Assembly: GCA_030704615.1 (NCBI GenBank)
Contig: CM060732.1
Span: forward strand, 35,011,053 to 35,075,052
Direction of reading: 5' to 3'
Length of the DNA stretch: 64,000 bases
From: Takakia lepidozioides
Taxonomy: Eukaryota > Streptophyta > Takakiopsida > Takakiales > Takakiaceae
Shown here: positions 42,894-53,760 of the stretch, in pieces
How the letters are laid out: each line of letters opens with the position of its first letter
Numbering within the stretch: position 1 is the stretch's first letter
The notes under the pieces: generated by a model
Told to the model about the DNA's origin: nothing
Seen by the model: the letters and a program-made list of their open reading frames with translations, nothing else
Database searches by the model: none
Program-made: the position numbers and the translations under genes

Positions 42894-43430
42894 AGGGGGG
42901 CGATTGTGTGGACTAGTGACTGTCATAGTGGGCAACATAGTGGCAGCCTAGTGACTGGCTAGTTGTAGCCTAGTGGTTGGACTAGTGGCTGGACTAGTGG
43001 TGGACTAGTGGTATACTAGTGTGTGGTGTGCACATTTGTTGTGTGGTTTTTGGACAACGATGTAGTTGTGTAGCGATATGTATGCGCACGACAGCTGTCA
43101 AGTTATTTTACCACTAGTGTGAAACTAGCTAGGAAATAGCTAGCTTTTACATATTGACATTTGGGATTGGCCCAACTGTCAATCCAGGGGTCAAGGCAGA
43201 TTTAGGCCCTGGAGTGGTTATCTTCACGGCAAGCGCGGAAGGCTCATCTTTCTCGAGTTGAGCCTCACCGCGCCTAGCTATGGCGCCGTAATGTGGATTC
43301 CCCATGGCGTGGGGTGCACTTGGCTTGACTTGTATTTGAGTGATGAGGTTATATATGCATGAGTTTATGCTTCAGATTTGTGAGCTTGTGTTTGTATTCT
43401 TCTTCTTTAGCGATATGTATGCGCACGACA
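42894..43430 (+). repeat. Element C polypurine tract and 3' LTR region
   Basis: A run agggggg (42894-42900) precedes TGTGTGGACTAG at 42905, the likely LTR start. 42905-43030 contains short repeats of gactagtgg type. 43096-43409 matches the 5' LTR segment. A 23-base sequence beginning tagcgatatgtatgcg occurs at 43071-43093 and again at 43408-43430, on each side of the shared segment. Either the LTR ends at 43430 (..CGACA) with an internal duplication, or two partial LTRs are joined. The exact boundary is open. Confidence 0.6.
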
Positions 43431-43889
43431 TATGGAATAGGAGTATAGTATTACATAACCGAGGTTTGGAGGCATTTTGCCTACGTGGTAGCGTTTAATT
43501 TGTTCTGGACAGGCCTGTCACCCGCCATAGCCCACCACCACCAGCTCTACTACAACATTTGGATGACTGACAACCATCCTCAAGGATTGTTGTCATCCAC
43601 CAACTCAAGAAACCTCGGTTATGTCCGGTAGACGGGAGCCGAGGCCGGGTCAGATTTTCATTGCTGAGTAGGCCAGCTACTCACTGTAACCAATGACCTT
43701 GCATACTACCTTCATACCTCTTTGGTAGGAAATTGGATGAAAGCAATGTTTGTGCCTTTGCATATCCAGTGCAAGCAGAAAGATCAATAACCGTAATCTG
43801 CTTTTCGCGTGATAGAATACCAAAATGATCAGAGCATTGGACAGAATTACAGTGACTGCTCACATTATACTTAGTGAGAGGAAAATCTT

Positions 43890-44035
43890 TCAAAAGTATC
43901 CTCGCTATTAGGTGCTGAAAACAAGCCTGCCCCCCAAGGGAAAGGGGAGATGTGATAACACCCACCAAGGTAGCAGGATTTGAACCCAGAATCATCTCGG
44001 TGGCACTAGGCTGTGCACTACCCGGACTTTGATAT
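43890..44035 (-). repeat. tRNA-derived SINE, copy 1
   Basis: On the minus strand a B-box-like GGGTTCAAATCC (43987-43976) lies 30-odd bases after a weaker A-box-like stretch, followed by a tail with cctttcccttgggg. The tail resembles that of the plus-strand copy at 52882-53030 (ctccctcccttgga), so the two belong to one family. RNA polymerase III boxes are what such elements use as promoter. Confidence 0.5.
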
Positions 44036-45184
44036 ATCCAAATGTTGACATATTTGTGTTTCAATTCAAATAAAATAGATTATAATCACTTTTTATTGAT
44101 TGTTATTATATTGGGCACAGTGATTTTATTTTATTTCCTTGGGGAATACTGAATACCATAATGATGGTAGTACTCATAAGGAGGGTAGATCAAATTTACC
44201 TACGGGCATTCTGCGGCATTACTTCATAAATCAAACTCATACTACTATTCAAATGTCCGTTTAAAGGTGGTGCATAATTTTCTCTTAAAAACATTGAAAG
44301 GGGAGGATGCCTTGGAAAGTCTTATTGAGGATTATTGAAGGGAAAAAACATTTCATTATTTGTGCCACTCTAAAAAGTACCGATGTACCCAATGTAAGAC
44401 CTAATTGTTCCATCACTCCTTGTAATTTGATGAAAAGAGCTTCCTTCCTTTTCTTTTCTTTTCTTTTCCTTTCTTTTATAAAATTATCTTGTAGAAGCGT
44501 AAGGAATTTTGGTGCCTTATATTTCTATCAAATAGTTCTAGGCGGCGGTACCTAGAGGATCTAATCCTGAAATGATGTGGAGGAATGTTTTTCATCCCTC
44601 TGCTTTACATCGAACAGGACAATACCTTGGTTGACTATCAATTTTTGCATCCAAATGTTTGTTTGTGCATGGCTACACCTTATCCACTTTGGGTTCAACC
44701 TATACTTTGGGTGGGCTACCATCCATGATTTTATCATTCGTAGTATATCCATAAAACTAGCTACCATAATTAGGTTAGAGTATTTTATTTATTTGTTTGA
44801 TATATAGGTGAGAACATTTGGGAATCCAACCATTGAAATATGTGATTTCCCTGCTTTGCAAGTGTAGGTAATTTGTTGGGGTTCCATAAAGGCCACTTTG
44901 GCTGTCCAAGTGGTAATTGCAGCTTTTCTTTGCCAAACCTAGTTTTATAATCCAAGACGGAAATACATGAAAAAAAATGACCATGAAAGAGGATGAAAAG
45001 ATACATGCATACATTTATGATTTTAAAAATTAAATATGGAGGAGCCAGTATTCAGCTAGTAGTTGATTGTTATAGTATAAAAGTAAAGTATGATGCCTCC
45101 CGAAGGAAGCGTAACTTATGGAGTCACTTAACCCCGAAGGGCTACTGCCTTCCACTAGGAAGGTGGACACCTTCATGACACACC

Positions 45185-45250
45185 AGACCGTGGTTTGAAC
45201 CCACAACCACATCCAACGTGGTATGTGCCCATTACCACTGGGCTACATGC
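45185..45250 (-). repeat. tRNA-like SINE head
   Basis: The minus strand has TAGCCCAGTGGTAATGGG (45245-45228), a good A box, and TGGGTTCAAACCA (45203-45191), a good B box, 25 bases apart as in tRNA genes. The sequence does not fold into a complete tRNA with a CCA-ready acceptor stem that I can see, so a SINE is more likely than a functional tRNA. Confidence 0.5.
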
Positions 45251-45912
45251 TGGTTGTCATTGTTATAGTAAAATAAGGTGAGTTTGATTTGTAAGCAAAT
45301 TTTTTATTTGAAAGTATTATGTATTCAATTATTGTAGAAAGCTTTAATGTTTTAACCGGTGTCGGTATGGTATGTGAAGTACTACGCACATGAGGGTGCA
45401 CGCATGGCTCATCAGCCAGCGGATCAGCCCTGTGGGACCCAGCATATGTGGGGGGCGAACATCCGCCCTCACCACACACATGGGTGGATGAAATCCCACG
45501 ATTCATCCACTAGGTGAACTCGGGCAAAATTCACCATAGCAATTTGGTCGTCTCTCTCCTCTCGACGGCACCCACGCCACTCCTCTTAGTAGAAAGCTTA
45601 TTAGGGAGTGTTAAACCAGGTCTGAATAAAAGAGATTCATCATCTTTGCCACTTGTTACATATTACATATTGAAAAACCCACAAATCTGGTAGCATGAAT
45701 TAGGTTCCTTGCAAAAAATGGAGAGGCTTTTCATTGGAAAGGTCATTGTGATATGGATGCTTATACATGTGACCTTAGGGAATTGTTTGATAGTCAAATC
45801 AAAGGCGAACCTATTTTGGGAGTGAAAGAGCACTCACTGCGATATCGATACTTGCCGATTTTGGTGGCAATTTGTAGAAAGAAGAGAAGGCTTGCCCGCA
45901 TATGGTGGAAGG

Positions 45913-46592
45913 TGTCGTGGCCCTTTGCCTTGAGGGCAGGGGGTCGGGACGCAGAGGGGCTGCCCCTGTGGTGGGGGCGGTGGCAGCAATAGGTACGGGG
46001 GGCTGAAGCACCCTTGAGTGCCCAAGGCACTCAAGGAGGCGGAGGCACTCACTAGGTGGAGCCCCGCACACCGGGTTGCGGTGGGGGTGGCATAGGACTC
46101 ACCATGGGGCGGAGACCTTGTGGTGGGAGTCGTGGGGAGCCTTGGGACTCACCACGGTCCAATGGGGCCGTGGTGGGTGGGCCAAGACTCACCGCTACTC
46201 ATCACCGGAAATCAAGGGTCTTTGTGGTGGTTCGCCATAAAATGGTATGGTTGTTTGTGAAACCCGCGCGGACAGTCACAGAAGTATATATAGGCAGTAG
46301 TAACCCCGATAACGGTGTAAGCCCGTTGGCGACCAAAAACTAGTGAGTAAGTGAGCGAGCCGGAAAGCGACCAAGGAGTGGGGAGCTATTCCGGACTGCC
46401 ATCTACCAAAGGGAATTTCCACTAGGCCCAAATTGGTGGAGGGTCTGTTGGGAGAAGAAAGGGGGACCGTTATGTCCCGGTGAGCAGCCGAAGCTCCGAG
46501 TTGGCCCGGCGGCCAGGTTGGGAGTTAGGCACGCGCATCAAAGCGAGTAACTATGACTTGAAGGGGAGCTTACCGAAGTGAGGTGCGCGACA
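45913..46592 (+). repeat. Element B1 5' LTR (680 bp)
   Basis: TGTCGTGGCCC...GTGCGCGACA. A TATA-like tatatatagg near 46285-46295 may be the promoter. Bases 46595-46606 (tggtatcggagc) differ by one base from the initiator-methionine tRNA primer site common in plant LTR elements (tggtatcagagc), which confirms the LTR end. A longer relative is at 22300-23020. Confidence 0.9.
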
Positions 46593-46594
46593 CT

Positions 46595-46606
46595 TGGTAT
46601 CGGAGC
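46595..46606 (+). promoter_or_regulatory. Primer-binding site of element B1 (tRNA-Met type)
   Basis: tggtatcggagc starts two bases after the LTR end and is the complement of the 3' end of initiator tRNA-Met except for one base. It would prime minus-strand cDNA. Confidence 0.85.
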
Positions 46607-46647
46607 TTAGAGTTCAGTACGCGTTCGTCCTTGGGATCGGCCTCATC

Positions 46648-47865
46648 ATGGGGTCGGGCAAGCCAAAGCGAAAGCGGAACGGCCCGAAAGATGATGATCC
46701 TGGTGAGCCCGATGGGGGCGACGTGTCACCGAAGCGGCCATTTGAGGAAGCGATGCATGCTTTTGAAAACGAGGCCTCTCAAAAACGGGAGGAATCTGAG
46801 GAGTCGGAGCCCGAGGAATCCCTGAGAGCTCCGACAGACCAACAGATGTCTCCCATGCCAGCAGCCTTTTGGGAAGGGTTGTTGGCGCAGTTTGGCGGGA
46901 CGTTGAAAGACGTGTTGAAGGCGGCTAATGCCACTTCCGCTAAGGCAAAGTTTAAGGTGAAGCCTAAGGAACCCAACACCTTCGAGGGCGTCCGAAATCA
47001 GAAGGCACTCAACACTTGGCTCTTGGAGCTAGAGCAGTACTTCCGGGCGGCCAAGTTGAGTGACGAGGATCGGGTGGAAGTGGCTCCCACCTATTTGAGG
47101 AGCTATGCTCAACAATGGTGGCAGAAACGCCTTCACGACTGAGGTCCAAACCCGGAATTCTTGAACTGGAGTGGGTTCAAGGAACTGATGAAGAGACAGT
47201 TTGTGCCCCTCAACGCGTCTTGGCTCGTCCGGGACAAGATGAGGAATCTGAAGCAAACGGATGACATTCGGGGATATGTTCAGGCTTTCAATGTGCTATT
47301 ACTCGAAGTCGCAGACATGGCAGAACCAGAAACGGTCTTCAACTTTGTGGCGGGACTGGCCCCATGGGCCACACGGAAGTTGGAGGAGAAGCCACCTAAG
47401 ACTTTGAACGAGGCAATTGAGAGGGCTGAATGTTTCTCGGATGTCCCTAGGGGCGAAAGACAAGGCCGTACGGAGCTGAACCACAAGAAGACCCGGTGGG
47501 AGGGTGACTCCTTTCGACTGGAAAAGAAGTGGGATAGGCCACGCGGTGATAATGGCACGTGGAAATCGAAGGGAGGGCCTTCACACGCCAAGACGACACC
47601 CGGTGCTTCGAAAAGAAAATCAGGTGCGATGCCTTATGGCGGACAAAAGGTGATCTTCGATGGAGTGTGCTTCAATTGTGGGGAGCCCGGGCACATGGCC
47701 AAGAAGTGTACGAATCCCCGACAATTGAACTTGACTCGGGCAACCACGGAGTTGTCCGAAGCTTCCATCAGCCGCTTGGTGGAGGCGGTGGTCGCCAAGA
47801 CTTGCAAGGTAGGCAACTACTCTTGTGAGTTGTATCAGGAAACTAGCGCCTTGCGTAAAGGGAGT
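46648..47865 (+). pseudogene. Element B1 gag with CCHC knuckle
   Basis: The ATG at 46648 opens a basic start, an acidic stretch and a gag domain (FEGVRNQKALNTWLLELEQYF, AQQWWQKRL, then LNWSGFKELMKRQFVP after a TGA at 47140). A CX2CX4HX4C knuckle (CFNCGEPGHMAKKC) is at about 47670-47712. One frame covers it all apart from the TGA and a TAG at 47866. It forms the particle and binds the RNA. The gag type fits the chromovirus side of Ty3/gypsy. Confidence 0.85.
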
Positions 47866-47866
47866 T

Positions 47867-48957
47867 AGTTAATGTTGAGTGGGATAATTTCCGCAACTAA
47901 GGTGTCGTTGTTGGTGGACACTGGAGCGTCGCACTCCTTCATGACACCGGCAATGGCACGGAAGCTGGGACTCCCGACAAGTGATGTGGGGGCCTCTATT
48001 GAGATGCGTTATGCTAAATGAGAACAACAATTGACGACAAGGTTGGCGTTCGATGTTCCTCTTCAGCTTGGGAGTTGGGAGGGACGTGAAAACTTCACCA
48101 TTTGCGAGATCGATGGAGTGGATCTCATTTTGGGGATGACCTTTTTGAGCAGATCCGGAGCGGTCATAGATGGCCGCAAGAGAGTAGTCACGCTACCGTG
48201 TGGGAATGGTGGCGAAGTTTTACGAGTGTCGGAAACGCCCAACCCCGTGGGAGGGCGAATAAACCTTCTGTCAGCAATGGAGTGGGCCGTGGAGGAGTCA
48301 CACGAGCCCCAGTTTTTGCTTTATGTAAGACAAGTGAAGGGGAAGGCGATGGGGAGCCGAGCCCAGATTGGATCAAGGGGATTTTGGAGAAATACCAGGA
48401 TGTGATGCCGGAGGATTTACCAAGCGGCTTGCCACCGCGAAGGGGAGTTGACCACAAGATTGAGGTGATACCGGGATCGGAGCCGCCTGCCAAGGCGCCC
48501 TACCGGTTGAGCCACATAGAGTTGGTCGAGCTGAAGACTCAGCTCAAGGATCTAATGTCAAAGGGGTACATCAGGCCGAGTAAGTCACCTTACGGAGCCC
48601 CGGTGCTATTCGCAGACAAGAAGGATGGGACGCTGCGGATGTGTGTCGACTATAGGGCTCTGAATAAGGTGACTATCAAGAACCGGTACCCTTTGCCAAG
48701 AATCGACGACCTCTTCGATCGGTTGGCAGGAGCGAAGTATTTCAGCCGGATCGATTTGCGCTCCGGCTACCATCAAATCCGAGTGGCGGAAGGAGATGAG
48801 GAGAAAACTGCATGTAGGACAAGATATGGTTCGTATGAGTTCTTGGTGATGCCTTTTGGACTCACCAACGCACCCGTGACCTTTAGCACGCTGATAAACA
48901 GCCTTTTCTAGGAGTGGCTAGATGACTTTGTGATCGTGTACGTCGACGACAACTTAT
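47867..48957 (+). pseudogene. Element B1 protease and first half of reverse transcriptase
   Basis: Protease: SLLVDTGASHSFM (catalytic DTG) and [18 protein letters not shown] in the gag frame, with a TGA at about 48019. After a frameshift near 48330 comes reverse transcriptase: [76 protein letters not shown], a TAG at about 48909, then WLDDFVIVYVDD. The frame breaks directly after the YVDD catalytic box, at the inversion breakpoint. Confidence 0.9.
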
Positions 48958-48975
48958 CGTAGATTTGTATTGTGA

Positions 48976-49336
48976 CACCACGAAGACCCTCGATTCTCGG
49001 TGATGAGTCGCGATGAGTCTTGACCCACCCACCACGGCCCCATTGGACCGTAGTGAGTCCCAAGATTCCCCACGACTCCCACCACAAGGTCTCCGCCCCA
49101 TGGTGAGTCCTATGTCACCCCCACTAAATCCCACTAAGCTACCACCACCCCTTGTGGAGCCACCCCACCGCAACCGGTGTGCGGGGCTCCACCTAGTGAG
49201 TGCCTCCGCCTCCTTGAGTGCCTTGGGCACTCAAGGGTGCTTCAGCCCCCCGTACCTATTGCTACCACCGCCCCCCACCACAAGGGCAACCCCTCTGCGT
49301 CCCGACCCCCTGTCCTCAAGGCAAAGGGCCGCGACA
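48976..49336 (-). repeat. Element B1 3' LTR, first 360 bases, inverted
   Basis: The reverse complement of the first half of the B1 LTR: the end at 49336 is its TGTCGCGG start. It stops at 48976, sixteen bases from the broken reverse transcriptase. Before it on the minus strand is a ggtaggggtg polypurine stretch (49346-49337). Confidence 0.85.
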
Positions 49337-49346
49337 CACACCCCTA

Positions 49347-50179
49347 CCAACAGGGAGTCGATGTCCTCATCGACTTGTCCATTTTGTAGAAACGAACATC
49401 CAAGTTGTGGCGTCCCACATCAAGGAGTTTGTTTCCGCACCATGGCGTCCCATGGCAAAGAACCAAACCCCACACTTGACTCTACTCTCCACTAGCTAGT
49501 TCGGCCGACTTCCTCCAAGTCTCGGCCAAGGGTGGAGCCTCTCAAGCTCCTCCCAGTGCACTCTTCTTGGCCCACTTCACGGCCAAGGAATGATCCTCCC
49601 CGATGATCGAATCGCCTTACTGCAACAACATTGCTTGCAACCGCTCATGATGTCGCTTTTGACATCACCTTGAGCAAAGGTTCACCTTGAACCCTTTTTT
49701 GACTAGGAAAACCTTGAACCAACCGTGCGCCCCAATCACTACGATTGGGTCCGCCTTGGAATGCTGGCCTGAGGTACGGCAACACGCCGAAGCCGCACTA
49801 CGACTTCGTCCCGAGGCTACACGATTATAGTACGTGAACGGAAGCACGTAGCTTCCGCGTTAGCCCGCACTACAAGGCAACCCCCTCGGTAGCGCAGTTA
49901 TAGTACGCGCACGCGCCAGGTGCGCACTAGCACGTGAACTCCCAAAGAAGGCGCAAGTTTCCTTGCCCCTTGGATGGGAGTCACCCGATTTTGGCGCTGC
50001 GCAAACACACGATTAATCCAATTTACCTCTCCCACTTTTGTAAGCTAGCATTTTACACACTAGCCAACCATACCATGCATCACCATTCCAAATAAATAAG
50101 AGGCGCAACATTTGGAAACCATTTCATTTATAACAAAATTTGTACAACACAAGTTTTTGCAATCGGATTCATGAGCTAG
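49347..50179 (-). other. Element B1 untranslated DNA between integrase and 3' LTR
   Basis: No frame with a known domain on either strand; frames at 49013-49499 are LTR and flank translated. By position it is the 3' untranslated part of the inverted half. The sequence near 49355-49415 recurs at 23155-23220. Confidence 0.5.
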
Positions 50180-51317
50180 CTAAGCCGGGCTAAGCATGCA
50201 TTTCCTCCCCCACGATCCAAGGTTGATGTCCCCATCAACGCTTCTTCCGCTTTTGAGGTCGCCCTTCGAAAGCTGCAACCGCCTCGGATGCGTTTCCCAT
50301 TTATGAGGCACTGTGCCTGCCTCAAACTTGACTTCCCTCCGCTTCCGATTTGCCTGCCGTTCATACCGTTTCCCAGCTTTGGCGATGTTGTACTTTGCGA
50401 GCTTCAACAAGCGCTCGCGTTCCTCCAACACCGCTGCTGCTGCCGGTTCCTCAACGTCTTGGGCAGCCCAACTTGTCGGCACTAGAGGTGCTTTTCCATA
50501 GACCAATACGAAAGGGGAAACACCCGTTGCAGAGTGTTTTGTGTTATTATAACAGAACTTTGCCGCGTCCAAGTGCTCCACCCAGTCCGATTGGTCCGCC
50601 GACACGTAATTCCGCAAGATCTGCTTCACCACGGAATTCACCCTTTTCGTTTGGCCGTCCATCGTAGGTCGGAAGGCAGTGCTCATCTTGAGCCTCGTCC
50701 CCATCTTCCTTCAAAGTGCCCTCCAAAATTTACTCGTAAACTTTGGATCGCGGTCCGAGACAATATCCTTCGAGAGTCCATGATGCTTGAAGACGTGGGC
50801 GAAGTAAAGTCGCCCCGTCTCCTGTGCCGTTGCCGTCTCCTTGGTGGGGATGAAATGGCCCATTTACTGAACCTATCCACCACCACCACCATGATTGCAT
50901 CGAATCCTTTTGATAGCGGCATAGCAGTCATGAAATCCATCGAGACACTTTCCCAAGACCCCTCTGGAATCGGCAAGGGTTGTAACAGCCCCGCTTGCTT
51001 TTTGTACTCGCTCCGGTTTTGTTGGCATGTGGTGCATGTCTGACATACTCCTCGGCCTCCTCCCTCAGTTTGGGCCAGAAATACTCTTTCTTCAAGAGTG
51101 TCGCGGTGCGCTTGGCTCCGCCGTGGCCCGCAAGCGGGCCATCATGACATTCTCTCAAGAGACTATCTCTGATCCCTTCCTTCGGCACGTAGAGACGTTT
51201 TTGCTTATACCGGAGCAGTCCATTTTGCAAATGGAACTGCGATTTAATCCCCATCCTCAAGTCCCGCATCACGGACTTCGCCATCTCATCCTTCCGGTAA
51301 GCCTTCCGGATCTTCAT
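50180..51317 (-). pseudogene. Element B1 integrase (inverted half)
   Basis: From 51317 downward: zinc-binding part (CHDGPLAGHGGAKRTATLL, KKEYFWPKL), core with SVSMDFMTAMP (Asp) and DRFSKW, a frameshifted second block (about 50760), then MSTAFRPTMDGQTKRVN (region of the third catalytic acid), KFCYNNTKHSATGVSPF and a Lys/Arg-rich C-terminal part. Three frameshifts. No chromodomain is recognisable at the end. Confidence 0.85.
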
Positions 51318-51444
51318 TTGGGAGTGCCGTCTCGCCCCTGTACACCAACATAAGCTGCTGCTTTCTACTTAAAGCATCGGCCACCACATTGTCTCGTCCC
51401 GGTTTGTACTGGATATCCACGTCGAAGACCACCAAAGTATCTTG

Positions 51445-52128
51445 TCACCTAAGTTGTTTTGGGGATAATTTAGGCTGCGTGGCAAAATACTTCACCGTGA
51501 TATTGTCCGTGAACACCTTCACCGGGTTGGAACCAACATAGTGGCGCCAAAGCTCAAGGCAATGCACCACCGCCTTCATTTCCTTCTCATGCGTAGGCCA
51601 CCGTCGCTCTACTTCATTCAGTTTCTTACTTTCATAAGCCACTGGACGTCCATCCTTCATGAGTACACCCCTATGGCGAAGTCCGACGCATCCGTATGAA
51701 TCTCAAATGGATGGTCGAACTCCGGGATTTTGAGGACTGGAGCTTCCGCCATCCGCTGCTTCAACTCGACAAAAGCTTGGCCACAAAAGGTGTTCCATAC
51801 CCAAACTTTGGATTTACACAGAAGGTCTGACAGCGGCCCCGCGATCTTGGCGAAATTTCTCACATACTTCCGGTAATAGGAGGCGAGTCCTAGGAAGGAT
51901 CGCACTCCCGGGATCGAAGTCAGAGGCTTCCAGTCCAAGATCGCTCTCACCTTTCTGTCATCCATTTTGATCACATCCTGTGTAATCACATGCCCCAGGA
52001 ACTCCACTTTTGTGACCCCGAATTCGCACTTTGAAGCTTTGGCATACAGTTTCCCTTCCCGCAATTTCCGGAACACCCTTTTGAGGTGCTCCAGGTGCTC
52101 CTCCTTTATTTTCGAGTATACCAAGATG
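51445..52128 (-). pseudogene. Element B1 end of reverse transcriptase and RNase H (inverted half)
   Basis: On minus from 52128 the frame begins ILVYSKIKEEHLEHL, which is exactly what should follow YVDD in a Ty3/gypsy reverse transcriptase, then FLGHVI, FLGLASYYRKYVRNF and FEIHTDASDFAIG (RNase H Asp). After a frame change at 51657: YESKKLNEVERRWPTHEKEM (Glu) and VKVFTDNITVKYF (Asp). So both sides of the 3.2-kb inversion can be read through. Confidence 0.9.
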
Positions 52129-52269
52129 GGGAAGAAAGGGGGACCGTTATGTCCCGGTGAACAGCCGAAGCTCCGAGTTGGCCCGGCGTCCAGGTTGGGA
52201 GTTAGGCGCGCGCATCAAAGCGAGTAATTATGACTTGAAGGGGAGCTTACCAAAGTGAGGTGCGCAACA
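52129..52269 (+). repeat. Element B1 terminal LTR fragment
   Basis: It matches the last 140 bases of the 5' LTR (46452-46592) in the same orientation, ends GCGCAACA, and is followed by the target duplication gaagg (52270-52274). Confidence 0.9.
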
Positions 52270-52881
52270 GAAGGAGCCCAGACAGTACATGCACTGGGAC
52301 TAGTTGATAGAAGCACAAGTTTGGCATATTATCCCTGAAGTCAGAGACAAGAAATTTCTACAGAATTATAGAATGACCTATGAGGCTTTCAACAATTTGG
52401 TTGATGAGCTTATGCCACTTGTTAAGTCCACTACATTAAATTTTGTAAGACCACACTAGAGATCCGAAAGATTGTAGCAGTTGTTTCTTATCGATTCGCA
52501 CATGGCATTTTCCCACCTATAATGGCAGATCGATTCAATGTTGGTCAACCATACGCAAATATATTGACATTGTTTGTGTTGCTTTTACGACACCCGAATG
52601 TCTATTTAGCAAGTACATTGACACACCGACATGAGAAAGATTAACAAAATAAAACATGTTTCAAGCAGATTACGGGGCTGCCTAACATCGTTGGTGCCAT
52701 ATACGTAAACATTGGCAGGAGCTGTGTGGTTTGGTGATAAAAACCTAGGGTTCGATCAGTAGAGAATAAAATACATTTTGATTTTCCTATGCTTTTGTTA
52801 GAAGATTTTTTGAATGGCTCCAGCATAATTATTTTCCACCATAGCACCACACTACTCATGCCAGCTTGAAAAATAAGTATG

Positions 52882-53030
52882 TTAGCTCGGTAGGATGCCA
52901 CCCAAGTGAGTGTGGGTTCAAACCCCGCTACCTAGTTGTGTGTGGTATTTAATTTATTATTATCTTCTCCCCCTCCCTTGGAGGTGTCCATGAGCTGTGT
53001 GCTTGGAGCCTCATGGCAAGGTTACTTAAC
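52882..53030 (+). repeat. tRNA-derived SINE, copy 2
   Basis: TAGCTCGGTAGG (52883-52894) fits an A box and GGGTTCAAACCCC (52914-52926) a B box, spaced as in tRNA genes. Downstream is a non-tRNA body with ctccccctcccttgga, also seen in the copy at 43890-44035. Confidence 0.65.
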
Positions 53031-53079
53031 AAGGCGTGAGATACACGGAGGCCCTGCCATTGTTTTATTGATATGAATT

Positions 53080-53405
53080 GTAACATGTGCCCAACTAGGA
53101 ACTAAAAACTTTCATGTTCCCATTAAGTATCATAGGAACAACCCATGATATAAGGTTAAGGTCACTTTGACCAACTTGATGCGTAGTCCCTACCCTATGT
53201 GGCAGCATGAAGCGTAACATGTGCCCAATTGGGAACTAAAAAACTTTCATGTTCCCATTAAGTCTCATGGGAACAACCCATGATATAAGGTTAAGGTCAC
53301 TTTGGCCAACTTGATGCGTAGTCCCTACCCTATGTGGCAGCATGAAGTGTAACATGTGCCCAACTGGGAACTAAAACCTTTCATGTTCCCATTAAGTCTC
53401 ATGGG
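53080..53405 (+). repeat. Tandem repeat, unit about 133 bp, 2.4 copies
   Basis: Units start near 53081, 53214 and 53348 (gtaacatgtgcccaa) and are almost identical, including the tail agtccctaccctatgtggcagc. No coding potential. Confidence 0.9.
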
Positions 53406-53695
53406 CTTGATATTATTATGATTAGCATAATAAAACCTGATGATGTCGAATCACCGCACCGCAACTCCTATTCTATTCTACTTAGCAGATACTATGTATT
53501 TTCAATTGTGTTTTCATGGACAACCCAAATGATGATATACAACATCCAATATAAATACATAGATCATGTAAACTACATATTTATGCGACTTTCGAAGTCA
53601 ATGCAATCGCTTACTTATGAAAATGGCTATTTTATATACGAAATAAAATTTAAGTATAAAGAAGAGCGATAAATTGTAGATATATATATATATAT

Positions 53696-53711
53696 GGTGT
53701 CAAAAGACACC
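53696..53711 (-). promoter_or_regulatory. Histone-type 3' stem-loop of protamine-like gene 2
   Basis: GGTGTCTTTTGACACC on minus, identical to the hairpin of gene 1, 49 bases after the stop codon and directly before a (TA)n run. The bases on both sides differ between the genes, so the identity is confined to stem and loop. Confidence 0.75.
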
Positions 53712-53760
53712 AGGTTGTGTGATGTTGTGCTCAATGTTTAGCACCGGACCGTCTTGGCCT

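Larger units (their letters stand above)
34437..43430 (+). mobile_element. Element C: Ty3/gypsy retrotransposon with DNA methyltransferase and PHD finger
   Basis: Order on the plus strand: LTR part (34437-34750), long leader with a tandem array, gag (36874-38200), protease (about 39060-39450), cytosine methyltransferase domain (39688-40174), rest of reverse transcriptase and RNase H (40175-41079), integrase (41095-42200), integrase C-terminus plus PHD finger (42216-42644), polypurine tract (42894-42900), LTR region (42905-43430). The shared LTR segment differs at five of about 314 positions, so the copy is fairly young. One in-frame deletion has fused methyltransferase and reverse transcriptase; six in-frame stops and one frameshift also damage it. 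It cannot move unaided, but it shows the architecture of a family whose intact members should carry the full enzyme. Confidence 0.88.
43431..45745. other. No recognisable gene; SINEs and a CT microsatellite
   Basis: Mostly AT-rich DNA. A (CTTTT)n tract is at about 44448-44480. Two tRNA-like SINE pieces are listed separately. Frames such as 43681-44064 (minus) cover a SINE and are not gene-like. Confidence 0.45.
45913..52269 (+). mobile_element. Element B1: Ty3/gypsy retrotransposon with inverted 3' half
   Basis: A 5' LTR (45913-46592) and a terminal LTR end (52129-52269) in the same direction are flanked by the same five bases, gaagg (45908-45912 and 52270-52274), so this is one insertion. 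The first half (gag, protease, reverse transcriptase to YVDD) is on plus; the rest (end of reverse transcriptase, RNase H, integrase, start of the 3' LTR) is on minus between about 48957 and 52128. An internal inversion after insertion, with loss of about 190 bases of LTR, explains this. Confidence 0.9.
45780..52720 (+). pseudogene. PIF/Harbinger transposase remnant, N-terminal half, split by element B1
   Basis: The left part (45780-45912) reads VAICRKKRRLARIWWK before the insertion. The right part (52270-52720) continues, in the same frame when one copy of the 5-base duplication is counted once, with IPEVRDKKFLQNYRMTYEAF and, past a stop and frameshifts, a GLPNIVGAIY block. These are the helix-rich N-terminal half of a Harbinger transposase up to the point just before the DGTH motif. 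It is inactive, with in-frame TAG codons at about 52300 and 52457. It lacks the nuclease half. Confidence 0.75.

Noticed and set aside
45185-45250. Functional tRNA gene
   Set aside because: A and B boxes are good but no full cloverleaf with paired acceptor stem was found, so a SINE head is more likely.
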